Shown: positions 34,255-42,860 of the stretch, piece by piece
How the letters are laid out: every line of letters starts with the position of its first letter
Numbering within the stretch: the stretch's first letter is position 1
Origin: Marinimicrobium agarilyticum DSM 16975
GTDB lineage: Bacteria > Pseudomonadota > Gammaproteobacteria > Pseudomonadales > Cellvibrionaceae
Assembly: GCF_000423345.1 (NCBI RefSeq)
Contig: NZ_AUHU01000015.1
Span: 1 to 64,000, forward strand
Length of the DNA: 64,000 nt
Direction of reading: 5' to 3'
The notes under the pieces: generated by a model
Database searches by the model: none
Seen by the model: only the letters and a program-made list of their open reading frames with translations
Told to the model about the DNA's origin: nothing
Made by a program: the position numbers and the translations under genes

Positions 34255-34743
34255 TCAGACCCGGGTTTTCAGATAATCCAGCACGCGCTGCTCGATACCC
34301 GGCACATCCGGAATCACAGCCTCCTCCCCGGCCCAACTGACCCGCATCAACTCGAACGGGTTCTCCGGCTCGGCCTCGCGCACACGCAGCTCCTCGGGCG
34401 TGACGCGGGCCAGGCGAGGCAGGCCTTGAGCGAGCAGCGCGACAAAGTGGATATGCTCGCTCACACCGGTGGTATTGAACACTGCCACCCGCGCAAAGTT
34501 CCCCGGCGTCGGGCGGGGGCCGCCGTTGAGGCACTCGAATGAGGCCAGAGGAATGGTCAAATCGCGCCAGTGATAATCCCCCAAATACCAGTCGGGAGCG
34601 CCGCTGACATTATCGACCTGCCCCATCGGGACGATTTCGGCCACCGATACGTTGGGCACCAGCAGCAGCTGCTGCTCCATGGGGATCAACAGGCTGGCGA
34701 CTTCGCGGATTTCGGAAGTGTCAGTGAGCTGCGGGGCTTTCAT
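34255..34743 (-). CDS. chpC: CheW-like adaptor, ChpC type
   Basis: The ATG at 34743 gives 162 residues; it overlaps the end of chpB by 23 bases. The CheW beta-barrel is recognised from LLIPMEQQLLLVPNVSVAEI, GDYHWRDLTIPLASFE and FARVAVFNT. It should couple a receptor to the ChpA kinase in the type IV pilus chemosensory system. Its position after chpB matches the Pseudomonas chp order. Confidence 0.85.
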   Translation of the reverse strand: MKAPQLTDTSEIREVASLLIPMEQQLLLVPNVSVAEIVPMGQVDNVSGAPDWYLGDYHWRDLTIPLASFECLNGGPRPTPGNFARVAVFNTTGVSEHIHFVALLAQGLPRLARVTPEELRVREAEPENPFELMRVSWAGEEAVIPDVPGIEQRVLDYLKTRV

Positions 34744-35692
34744 AGGTTCCAGTTTCCTCAATCGACGTCGAGGCGCGATACAACGCGCTCAGCCGCTCCG
34801 CCAGTTCGACGGGCGTTCCGGTTTCGGTGACAGCCCCGGTCGCCAGGGCCGCCTCGGGCATGGACGAGCTGGTGCAGTCATCGGGCCTTTGGGCCCAGAC
34901 CCGACCGCCGCGCTGGCGCACCATGCGGCTGGCGGCGGCACCATCATCGCCCATCCCGGTAAATACAATCAGCCCCAGCCGCGCCCCGTAGACCCGGGCG
35001 GCGTTGGCCACCAACTGATCCACGGAGGGGGCGTAGGGTCCGTTCCAGGCACCGCCGGGCATGGCCAGGGTGCCGTTTTCCAGTAAGTCCACCCGGTGGC
35101 AGGCGGTCACGATCAGGACCCGGTTCGCCTGGATGACGGCGCCGTCACTGGCCAGGGCCGCCGGATAATGGCTCTGACCCAACATCTTGACCAGTGTACC
35201 GGTGTAGCCGGTATCAATGTGCTGAGCGTAAATGAACGCTATGCCCAGCCCGGGGGGTAACGCCTCCACGAACGCTTTCACTGCCGAGGGCCCACCGGTG
35301 GAGGCGGCCAATACCCAAAGCTGATTGGCTCGTGGGACGCTCTGCAGGTTAATGTCTCCGACCAGCTGGCGCAATTTGGCCAGCGTCCGCTTCAGCCAGG
35401 CAGTATGAGCTTCGCTGCCGGGGTGGTATTCACTGCTGTCGCTGACAATCAGCGGCGCTTCGCTCTGCTCCAGCAGGGCCTGCACCGGCCCCGGGGGTTC
35501 AGCGTCCGGATCGAGCGCCACATCAACCACCCAGGCATCTGCCCGTTCCGGCGCCAGATCTTCTGCGGTGCACTCACTCAACAACAGGGCGGCCGCCAAT
35601 TCATGTCCGGCTTCCCGTGCGCTCATCGCCAGGTATTGGCATTTGAGCGGGCTGTCCACCAACAGGCCAATCCGCACGGTAGCCACGGTCAA
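34721..35692 (-). CDS. chpB: Chemoreceptor methylesterase, ChpB type
   Basis: 323 residues. The start is TTG (overlapping the chpA stop as TTGA) or a GTG at 35686. Residues 1-110 form a receiver-like domain without the usual acidic pair, so phosphorylation may be lost. The C-terminal CheB esterase has the Ser in LAASTGGPSAVKAF, His in YAQHIDTGYTGTL and Asp in FTGMGDDGAAA. It would remove methyl groups that PilK adds to PilJ. Confidence 0.88.
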   Translation of the reverse strand: MTVATVRIGLLVDSPLKCQYLAMSAREAGHELAAALLLSECTAEDLAPERADAWVVDVALDPDAEPPGPVQALLEQSEAPLIVSDSSEYHPGSEAHTAWLKRTLAKLRQLVGDINLQSVPRANQLWVLAASTGGPSAVKAFVEALPPGLGIAFIYAQHIDTGYTGTLVKMLGQSHYPAALASDGAVIQANRVLIVTACHRVDLLENGTLAMPGGAWNGPYAPSVDQLVANAARVYGARLGLIVFTGMGDDGAAASRMVRQRGGRVWAQRPDDCTSSSMPEAALATGAVTETGTPVELAERLSALYRASTSIEETGTYESPAAH

Positions 35693-38600
35693 TTGGCCCG
35701 CGCTTTTTCCAGCAGCTCGTGAATATTATTGAGCAACAACTCTTCCTGATAGGGTTTGCCCATATATTTGTCCACACCGATATTGAACGCTCGCTCCCGG
35801 TGTTTTTCCCCGGTGCGGGAGGTAATCATGATGATCGGGATATCTTTCAGGCGCGAACTGCTACGCATGTTGCTCGCCACCTCGAAGCCATCCATGCGGG
35901 GCATCTCAATATCCAGAAGCATGACATCCGGAATGTGATCCTGAAGCGTCAACAGTGCCTCGGCGCCGTCTTTGGCGGTAATCACCCGGAAACCTTCGCG
36001 CTCCAGGAAGCGACCGGTCACCTTGCGTACCGTGACCGAGTCATCCACTACCATCACGACTTTCTCGGCATCGTCCTCGCGGCTTTGGGTCGGCTCTGTC
36101 GGCTCGAGCAACGTCGCGTTGGGCATACCGAGTGCGAGTTTCTCCCGCATGAGGGCGTGTGGGTCCAGAATCACCACGACGCTACCGTCACCCATGACGG
36201 TGGCGCCGGAGACGCCGGAGACGGTGCTGAATTGGACCCCAAGGGTTTTCACCACAATTTCACTACTGCCCAGCAACCGGTCCACCTGCAGGGCCACGGT
36301 GTGCTCGGCGCTACGTACCAGTACGACCGGCAGTGGCAACGTCTGACCATCCAGTTTCGGGCGGGCATCGCTGTCGAGCATGGCCCCGAGATAGCGCACC
36401 TGATACTGCTCACCGGCGTATTCGAAGCGCGCCTGTTCATCGGAGTAATAGTGCTCCAGCTCAAAGGGGCTGACCCGCACAATACCCTCAATGGTGTTCA
36501 ACGGCACCGCATAGTAGTCATCACCGATCTGGATCATCAGAGCGCGGTTGACCGACACCGTAAACGGCAGGCGGACAATAAACTCCGAGCCGCTTCCGCT
36601 TTCGGAGTTGATGAACATGGAGCCGCCGAGCTGTTTGATTTCGGAGTGGACCACGTCCATCCCGACACCACGGCCGGAAATCTGAGTCACCTTGTCGGCG
36701 GTGCTGAAGCCCGCGTGAAGGATGAACTGCATGATGTCCCGGTCACTCAATTGGGCATCGTCTTTCATCAGGCCACGTTCGATAGCCTTGGCGCGTACCC
36801 GGTCCAGGTTGATCCCCCGACCGTCATCGGCCAGGCGCAACATGACTTCGCCACCCTCGCGGGCCAGGCTCAGCATCACCCGGCCGGTCCGCGCTTTGCC
36901 GGCGGCCTCGCGCTCGTCTGGCGCTTCAATGCCGTGGTCGACAGCGTTGCGCAGCATGTGCTCCAGCGGCGCTACCATGCGCTCCAGAACCGAACGGTCC
37001 AGTTCGCCCTCGACGTTGTCCAGCTCGAAGTCAACCTCTTTGCCCAGCTCAGTGGCCGCTTGGCGCACAATGCGGCGCAGACGCGGCACCAACCGTGAAA
37101 AGGGCACCATGCGCGAGCGCATCAGGCCTTCCTGTAGGTCGGTGTTGATACGGGACTGTTGAAGCAACAGGGTTTCGGTGTCGCGGTTTTTATCCGACAG
37201 CGTGTTTTTCAGGTCCAGGAGGTCCGAAGCAGACTCCATCAGGGAGCGGGAGAGCTGCTGCAACTGGGAGTAACGGTCCATTTCCAGCGGGTCGAATTCC
37301 TCGTGCGCTTCCATCTGCTCCTGGCGGAAAATGACCTGGGCTTCCGTTTCGATATCCAGTCGGCGCAGCTGCTCCTGCAAGCGGACAATCGTGGAATCCA
37401 TTTCGTCGATGGCCATACCCAGGTCGCCGACCTGTTCTTCGATTCGCCCACGAGTAATGGAGGTTTCCCCGGCGAGGTTGACCAGCTCTTCCAGAAGTTC
37501 GGCCGAAACTCGCACCACCTCCTGTGGGCCGCTTCGACGCGCCGCCAAGTGTTGCACCTGGGCGCCTTTGCCACCACCACCGCCCGTCGCGCTGACGGCT
37601 CCACCGGTATGGGGGGCTGGCGCGGTGGTGGCGGTAGAACCCGGCTTGGGCTTCGGTGTAAAGGGGACGACATTGCCGGTTTCCGGGTCGCGCGCCACCG
37701 GTGCCGGTGCCACTTCGCTCGGGCGCGAGGCGGGGCTCTCAGGTTCAGAACTCGGGGCTTCACCCAGCTCCCGGGCCTGGACACGCGCTATGCCCGCGTG
37801 GATTTTGTCCTGGAAATCCGTCAGGCGCTGGAAGAAGGCCCGGTCAATGGTGTCGCGCTCGCGCATGCCGATCAACAGCGTTTCGAAATCGTGCGCCAGA
37901 TCGCCGACGTCCGTAATGCCTGCCAGGCGGGCCCCACCTTTGAGGGTGTGAAGGGTCCGCTTCAGGTCTTCGGGCAGCTCCGGGTTGCTCCAGTCTTCCT
38001 GCCATTCGGTCAGCGCCCGATCGATGTCTTCCATCAGGTCGTCGGCTTCTTCTAGGAAGATTTCGACGATCTCTTCATCGATTTCGTCATCTTCATCGCT
38101 GGCCGAGGGCGCGGGCGGTGCGGGCTCACTCTGTTGCTCGACGGAAGCGTCTTCATGAGCCTCCGAAGGTGCTTGTTCGGGCTCCGCTGAGGGCTCGTGC
38201 TCAAATTCCGCTGTAGGCTCTTCTTCAAACTCCGCTGAGGACTCTTCGTCAAACTCCGCTGAGGGCTTTTTTTCAAACTCCGCTGAGGGCTCTGATTCCG
38301 CTGAAGGCTCTGACTCGGTCAAAAGTGCCGAGTGTTCGTTGTTCGGCTCCGAGCCGTCGTCGTTTTCAGCGTCGGCGCTGTCCGAAGCGTCGGAAGAAGG
38401 CCAGTTGGCGTAGGATTCGGATTCGTTTGATGCCGTGGCAAGGTCGGACTGTTCGCGGTCGCCTTCAGCCGATGAGGCGTCTTCCAGCTCTCTCAGCATA
38501 CGATCGAGCGGGGCCTGAACGGCCTCGGGAGCGGGCTCCAGGTTTTGCCCCACGGCAACGGCGTCCACCAAATCGAGCAGCGCCATGTGGGCGTCTTCCA

Positions 38601-41600
38601 GATGCTGGCATAAGCTGTCATCACAAACCAGTTGGCCGCTCATGACGCCGCCGTAGACGCGATAGAGTTTGTCGCCCAGTTCCGCCATCGGCGGCAAATT
38701 GGCGTGCCGGGCGCCGTTGGTCAGCGTTGCCAGCTCTTCCCGCAGGGGCTTGAGCGGATCGAGGTTTTCCGGCTCCTGACGCCACTGCCTGAGAATGTCA
38801 TCGGCATCCAGCAGCAGATTCATTTCCTCAGCCATGAAGATGGCGAGAAGCTCTGGGTCGATGGCCTTTTGACCTTTGGATTCGGCTTCCTGTTGACGCG
38901 CCAGGGGAGCCACGAAAATTTCCCGCAATTCGGCAACGCGCGCCTGGAACTGTCCCAGCTTGGGAATTTCCACCGAGTGTCCCTGCTCGATATCCGCCAG
39001 GGCATGGGTGGTGTAGTCAACGGCATCGCGAAGCAGCTGCAGAATATCGTCGTTGATATCGACCTGATAGGTACGCAGCTCTTTGACAAACCGCTCAAGC
39101 GGCGTGGCCAGCTCGGCGATGGGCGTGATGCTGGCCATGTGCGCACTGCCCTTGAGCGTGTGCAACGCTCGTTGGGTGGCGTCGCTCGGCGGCGTGTAAA
39201 GCGGTGCTGCCTCTTCCATTTCCCGGATATAGTGGTCGACCACCTGCAGGTGCGTCAGCGCCTCGACACCGAAGATTTCCCACAATTGGGTATCGCGGTC
39301 ATCCTCTTCGCCGTCATAGCCTTCTTCTACCTCTGCCACCGGCGGGCGTTCGGGCTGAGACTCGGCCCCCTCATCCAAAGCGGGGGCGGACTCCGACGCC
39401 TCAGCCTGATCGAGCGAGAGTCCCGGTTCCTGCCCCTTGGAAAGGGCGTTGGCGTAAGACTCGCAGCGCGCCGTGACATCGGGGTGGGGGTTGGATGACT
39501 GAGTGCGGAACGCCTCGATCATATCGGGCAATAGGCCGCGAACTTTTTCGATCACCGCGACATGGCGTTCGCTGGGGGTTACCGTGCCGTCGAGGACCCG
39601 GTTGAGCATGTTTTCGATGGACCAGGCCAGTTCACCAATGTCAGAGGCACCAACCATGCGGCCACTACCCTTCAGGGTGTGGAAGGCGCGACGGAACTCG
39701 GTCAGAGACTCCTGATCGGCAAAATCCTGAGCCCAACGCGGGAAGTATTCGTTGATGGCCTCGGTGACTTCGCCGGCCTCCTCGATGAAGATTTCCAGAA
39801 TCTCCTCATCGATTTCGTCTTCATCCTCTTCGGCGCTCGCCTCAGGTTGTTCAGGCTCGGACACCGGCGCAGGGGTGGGTTGATTCTGATCTTCGGCATC
39901 AGCCGCTGCCACTTCGGCGGCCAGCGCATCAACCGAATAATCGTTTTCGCGGGCGTCTGTCTCGGGCGCTTCTGCCTCGACGGAGTCTGCCTCAAACGGT
40001 TCTGATTCTTCCGCAGGGGTCTCCGACTCCGCGGTTTCAAACAGTTCCTCAGCGCTTTCTTCCGAGCCACTCAATGCCGACTCATAGGCAGCGCTCAGTT
40101 CGGCATCGTCACCGGCCTGCAGGTCAGCCACCAGGTCACTTTCGGTCGGGTCTTCCGTTTGGCTTTCCAAATTCTCTTGGGCCGCTGCTTCAGCGCTTTT
40201 TCGGAGCACCTGGGAGGGCGCCACCGCATAGCCAAGCTGCGAAACGCTCTCTTCGGCCACGCCCAGCAACAGTTCGTTCTCTTCCGCGTGTTCGCTGTTG
40301 AACCGCTCCAGATAATACTCAACGCTGGTGATCGCGTCCGCAAGCGTATCCAGACGGGACCATTCGGGGGTTACTTCTCCTTCCAGCAACTGCTCTTCCA
40401 CGTAGCGCGCGCAGGCGCCGATAATTCGAGCCGGTCGGCTGAGCGGGATCATTTCCAGGCCGCCGCGAATTTCCCGCAGGGTGCCTGGGACGGGCTGCAG
40501 ATGGCTGCGATCCCACTGGGAGGCAATATATTCCACAATGGCGTCTTTGGCCTGCTCCAGCCCGCTGCGCGACTCGCGCAACACCGACTCTTGCGCCCGG
40601 GTCAGGTTAAGGTCAGCCGGCGCCTGAGTGCCGTCGGCGCTGCGACCGGCCGTGGCGACCAGCGTGTCCAGCCCGTTTTCAATATCGAGTACTCGACCGG
40701 CGAGTGACATGAGTTCATCGTCACTCATTTCACTGTCGGAGCTGACCATCAATTCAATTGCGGCGCCCTGCTCCAGCACCTGCTTGCGCAAGTCACCGAT
40801 GCCGAGTACCGCCATGGTATCCGCCACCCGCTTGATCACAGGCAGCGCCTCTTCCAGAACCTGTTTACGGTCGGTGCCGGAGAGGGAGAGGTCGAGCGCC
40901 TCCTTGACCACGTCCAATTCGCCCTTGAGCGCGGTAACCACCGAGTTCATTGCCTCGGCATCCGGCGCCGACAGCAGGTTCTGGGCATCGTCGCCATCTT
41001 CCCCACTCTCGCGCCCCTCCGGGAGCGCGCGCTCGAGCTCGTAACGGTCGTACACCGCCTGCAGATGGGAGTCGCCTGCGAAACCGGGGGAGTGTTTGCC
41101 AGAGCGCGCGACGTAGTAGAGCAGGTTTTTCAGCAGTTGATCGTCCGCGGGAACATCCAGAGATTTGACGCCGTGGACGACCATATCTTTGAGTTCGCGG
41201 TCGAGCTGGCGCAACAGGTTCTTGATGGAAACACTGGACTCGATAGCGTCCATTTCCAGCGCTTCCGCCAATGCCAGACAGATGTGCCACAGGGACTGCC
41301 GTGCCGTACCACGAGTCAGTTTGTGCAGCCGCTCAAAGGCTTTTTTCAGATAGGCCAGGTTCTCGTCGGGATTGACCCCACGAATAAAGGCGGCCGCGGC
41401 GTACTGGTACATTTGCCGCAACTTGCGCACGGTGTCTTTGAACTGGTCACTGTTGTTTAACAACGGCAGTCGCTCACCGCTGACCTGCCGGGCAGGCGCC
41501 AGATAGGGGCTGAACAGTTTAGTCTCAGTGAGCAGACTTTCACCGCGCACGGCGCGCAGGTCGTTGAGCAGCGGTAACACAATAATGGGGTTATCGCGCC

Positions 41601-41928
41601 GGGAGGTTTTGACTTTTTCCAGATAGACCGGGAATTGCAGGATCGCCCGCATCAGCACTTCCTGGGCCTCAGCGGTATTGGCGACGCTGTCGTTGATCAT
41701 GGCCTGGGCGAGATTTTCCATCTCCTCGGCCATCATGGCGGCGCCGTAGAACTCCACCATCTGTAAGCTGCCGCGCACCTGATGGATATGGGTCAGGCAA
41801 AAACGCAGACGCGCCTCATCCCTGGGGTTCTCCACATAGGATTCCAGTGCGTCGCGCGCCTCTTTCAGAGTGTCGATGATTTCGTGAATCACCCAGTCCA
41901 AGGCAGCAAAGTTACGGCTGTCTGTCAT
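35689..41928 (-). CDS. chpA: Hybrid chemosensory histidine kinase ChpA
   Basis: The ATG at 41928 follows GAGGA and gives 2079 residues. From the N-terminus there is a degenerate HPt-like segment near residue 50 (IHQVRGSLQMV). Canonical HPt domains follow near residues 750 (FHTLKGSGRM), 920 (LHTLKGSAHM) and 1330 (LHTLKGGARL). Then come dimerisation, the HATPase (LRNAVDHGIEAPDEREAAGK, near 1660), a CheW domain and a C-terminal receiver with phospho-Asp in VMLLDIEMPRMDG. A long acidic linker with SAEFEEEP-type repeats separates the second-last and last HPt regions. It controls PilG/PilH phosphorylation in pilus-based motility. Confidence 0.95.
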   Translation of the reverse strand: MTDSRNFAALDWVIHEIIDTLKEARDALESYVENPRDEARLRFCLTHIHQVRGSLQMVEFYGAAMMAEEMENLAQAMINDSVANTAEAQEVLMRAILQFPVYLEKVKTSRRDNPIIVLPLLNDLRAVRGESLLTETKLFSPYLAPARQVSGERLPLLNNSDQFKDTVRKLRQMYQYAAAAFIRGVNPDENLAYLKKAFERLHKLTRGTARQSLWHICLALAEALEMDAIESSVSIKNLLRQLDRELKDMVVHGVKSLDVPADDQLLKNLLYYVARSGKHSPGFAGDSHLQAVYDRYELERALPEGRESGEDGDDAQNLLSAPDAEAMNSVVTALKGELDVVKEALDLSLSGTDRKQVLEEALPVIKRVADTMAVLGIGDLRKQVLEQGAAIELMVSSDSEMSDDELMSLAGRVLDIENGLDTLVATAGRSADGTQAPADLNLTRAQESVLRESRSGLEQAKDAIVEYIASQWDRSHLQPVPGTLREIRGGLEMIPLSRPARIIGACARYVEEQLLEGEVTPEWSRLDTLADAITSVEYYLERFNSEHAEENELLLGVAEESVSQLGYAVAPSQVLRKSAEAAAQENLESQTEDPTESDLVADLQAGDDAELSAAYESALSGSEESAEELFETAESETPAEESEPFEADSVEAEAPETDARENDYSVDALAAEVAAADAEDQNQPTPAPVSEPEQPEASAEEDEDEIDEEILEIFIEEAGEVTEAINEYFPRWAQDFADQESLTEFRRAFHTLKGSGRMVGASDIGELAWSIENMLNRVLDGTVTPSERHVAVIEKVRGLLPDMIEAFRTQSSNPHPDVTARCESYANALSKGQEPGLSLDQAEASESAPALDEGAESQPERPPVAEVEEGYDGEEDDRDTQLWEIFGVEALTHLQVVDHYIREMEEAAPLYTPPSDATQRALHTLKGSAHMASITPIAELATPLERFVKELRTYQVDINDDILQLLRDAVDYTTHALADIEQGHSVEIPKLGQFQARVAELREIFVAPLARQQEAESKGQKAIDPELLAIFMAEEMNLLLDADDILRQWRQEPENLDPLKPLREELATLTNGARHANLPPMAELGDKLYRVYGGVMSGQLVCDDSLCQHLEDAHMALLDLVDAVAVGQNLEPAPEAVQAPLDRMLRELEDASSAEGDREQSDLATASNESESYANWPSSDASDSADAENDDGSEPNNEHSALLTESEPSAESEPSAEFEKKPSAEFDEESSAEFEEEPTAEFEHEPSAEPEQAPSEAHEDASVEQQSEPAPPAPSASDEDDEIDEEIVEIFLEEADDLMEDIDRALTEWQEDWSNPELPEDLKRTLHTLKGGARLAGITDVGDLAHDFETLLIGMRERDTIDRAFFQRLTDFQDKIHAGIARVQARELGEAPSSEPESPASRPSEVAPAPVARDPETGNVVPFTPKPKPGSTATTAPAPHTGGAVSATGGGGGKGAQVQHLAARRSGPQEVVRVSAELLEELVNLAGETSITRGRIEEQVGDLGMAIDEMDSTIVRLQEQLRRLDIETEAQVIFRQEQMEAHEEFDPLEMDRYSQLQQLSRSLMESASDLLDLKNTLSDKNRDTETLLLQQSRINTDLQEGLMRSRMVPFSRLVPRLRRIVRQAATELGKEVDFELDNVEGELDRSVLERMVAPLEHMLRNAVDHGIEAPDEREAAGKARTGRVMLSLAREGGEVMLRLADDGRGINLDRVRAKAIERGLMKDDAQLSDRDIMQFILHAGFSTADKVTQISGRGVGMDVVHSEIKQLGGSMFINSESGSGSEFIVRLPFTVSVNRALMIQIGDDYYAVPLNTIEGIVRVSPFELEHYYSDEQARFEYAGEQYQVRYLGAMLDSDARPKLDGQTLPLPVVLVRSAEHTVALQVDRLLGSSEIVVKTLGVQFSTVSGVSGATVMGDGSVVVILDPHALMREKLALGMPNATLLEPTEPTQSREDDAEKVVMVVDDSVTVRKVTGRFLEREGFRVITAKDGAEALLTLQDHIPDVMLLDIEMPRMDGFEVASNMRSSSRLKDIPIIMITSRTGEKHRERAFNIGVDKYMGKPYQEELLLNNIHELLEKARAN

Positions 41929-41940
41929 GCGGAGCATTCC

Positions 41941-42804
41941 TCATTGTTTTTGTCGCTCGTCGCGAATGTAGGCCTGAACCTCATCACCCACAACGCGGCG
42001 CAGACTCGGGTGCTCCCAGTCCACGGCTTCTCCCAGTCCGATAATCAACACGCCGCCCGGTTTCAGGCGATCCGCAAAGGCGTTGAGTATGTCCCGCCGC
42101 AGCCAGCGGCGAAAGTAAACCAGAAGGTTCTGACAAAAGATAACGTCCATCTTGATCACGGGCATGTGTCCAATCCGTGTAATATTGCCCTGACTGAAAC
42201 AGACCCGATCGCGTAATTTTTCAATCACTTCGTACTGGCCATCGTCAGTACGGGTGAGGTAGCGCTGAACTTCATCCGGATAGAGCGGCTCAAGTTTGCG
42301 CTGCGGGTAGCGCGCCCGCCGCGCCTGAGTCAGTGCGGAGTGACTGATATCAGTGGCGGTGATGCCATAGTACGGATCCAGTCGGGCCAGCTCGAAGCAG
42401 TCATTCGCCACCATGGCGAGGGAGTATGGCTCCTCGCCGCTGGCGCAGCCCACGCTCCACATATCAAAACTGTTGTGCAACTGCCGGTTGTTGATCCGGT
42501 TCTGCAAAAACCGGCGCACATACTCCAGAGACGGGCGGTGACGAAAGAAACTGGTTTCCTTCACCGTCAACCGATCCACCAGGACCGACCACTCCATCAG
42601 GCCGGACAGGCCATTGGTCACTTCATCGAAATACTGGTTGGTGTCCCGGTAGCCAAGCTCACGCATACGGATCGCCACCTGCGACTGCAACAGCGTTTTC
42701 TGTTGTGTCGACAACTGGATACCCGTGCGCTCCTCCAGCAGTTTGCTCCACTGAGCAAACTGGCTTTCGGAAAAATCCGTTGGCGCCTGCAGAGACCACA
42801 CCAT
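41941..42804 (-). CDS. pilK: Chemoreceptor methyltransferase PilK (CheR family)
   Basis: 287 residues with a CheR N-terminal helical domain and SAM-binding domain. Motifs: TSFFRHRPSLEYVRRF, WSVGCASGEEPYSLAM (SAM motif), GITATDISHSALTQAR and VIFCQNLLVYFRRWLRRDIL. It should methylate glutamates of the PilJ receptor. It sits between pilJ and chpA with short spacers, as in Pseudomonas aeruginosa. Confidence 0.93.
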   Translation of the reverse strand: MVWSLQAPTDFSESQFAQWSKLLEERTGIQLSTQQKTLLQSQVAIRMRELGYRDTNQYFDEVTNGLSGLMEWSVLVDRLTVKETSFFRHRPSLEYVRRFLQNRINNRQLHNSFDMWSVGCASGEEPYSLAMVANDCFELARLDPYYGITATDISHSALTQARRARYPQRKLEPLYPDEVQRYLTRTDDGQYEVIEKLRDRVCFSQGNITRIGHMPVIKMDVIFCQNLLVYFRRWLRRDILNAFADRLKPGGVLIIGLGEAVDWEHPSLRRVVGDEVQAYIRDERQKQ

Positions 42805-42860
42805 AGAGTTTCTCTACCCCGTCAGGCCCGGAACCGAATGATATTCAGCCGGGCACTCCA

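Noticed and set aside
35719-37098. Plus-strand open frame antisense to chpA
   Set aside because: Composition artefact opposite the kinase and receiver domains; no ribosome site or recognisable domain.
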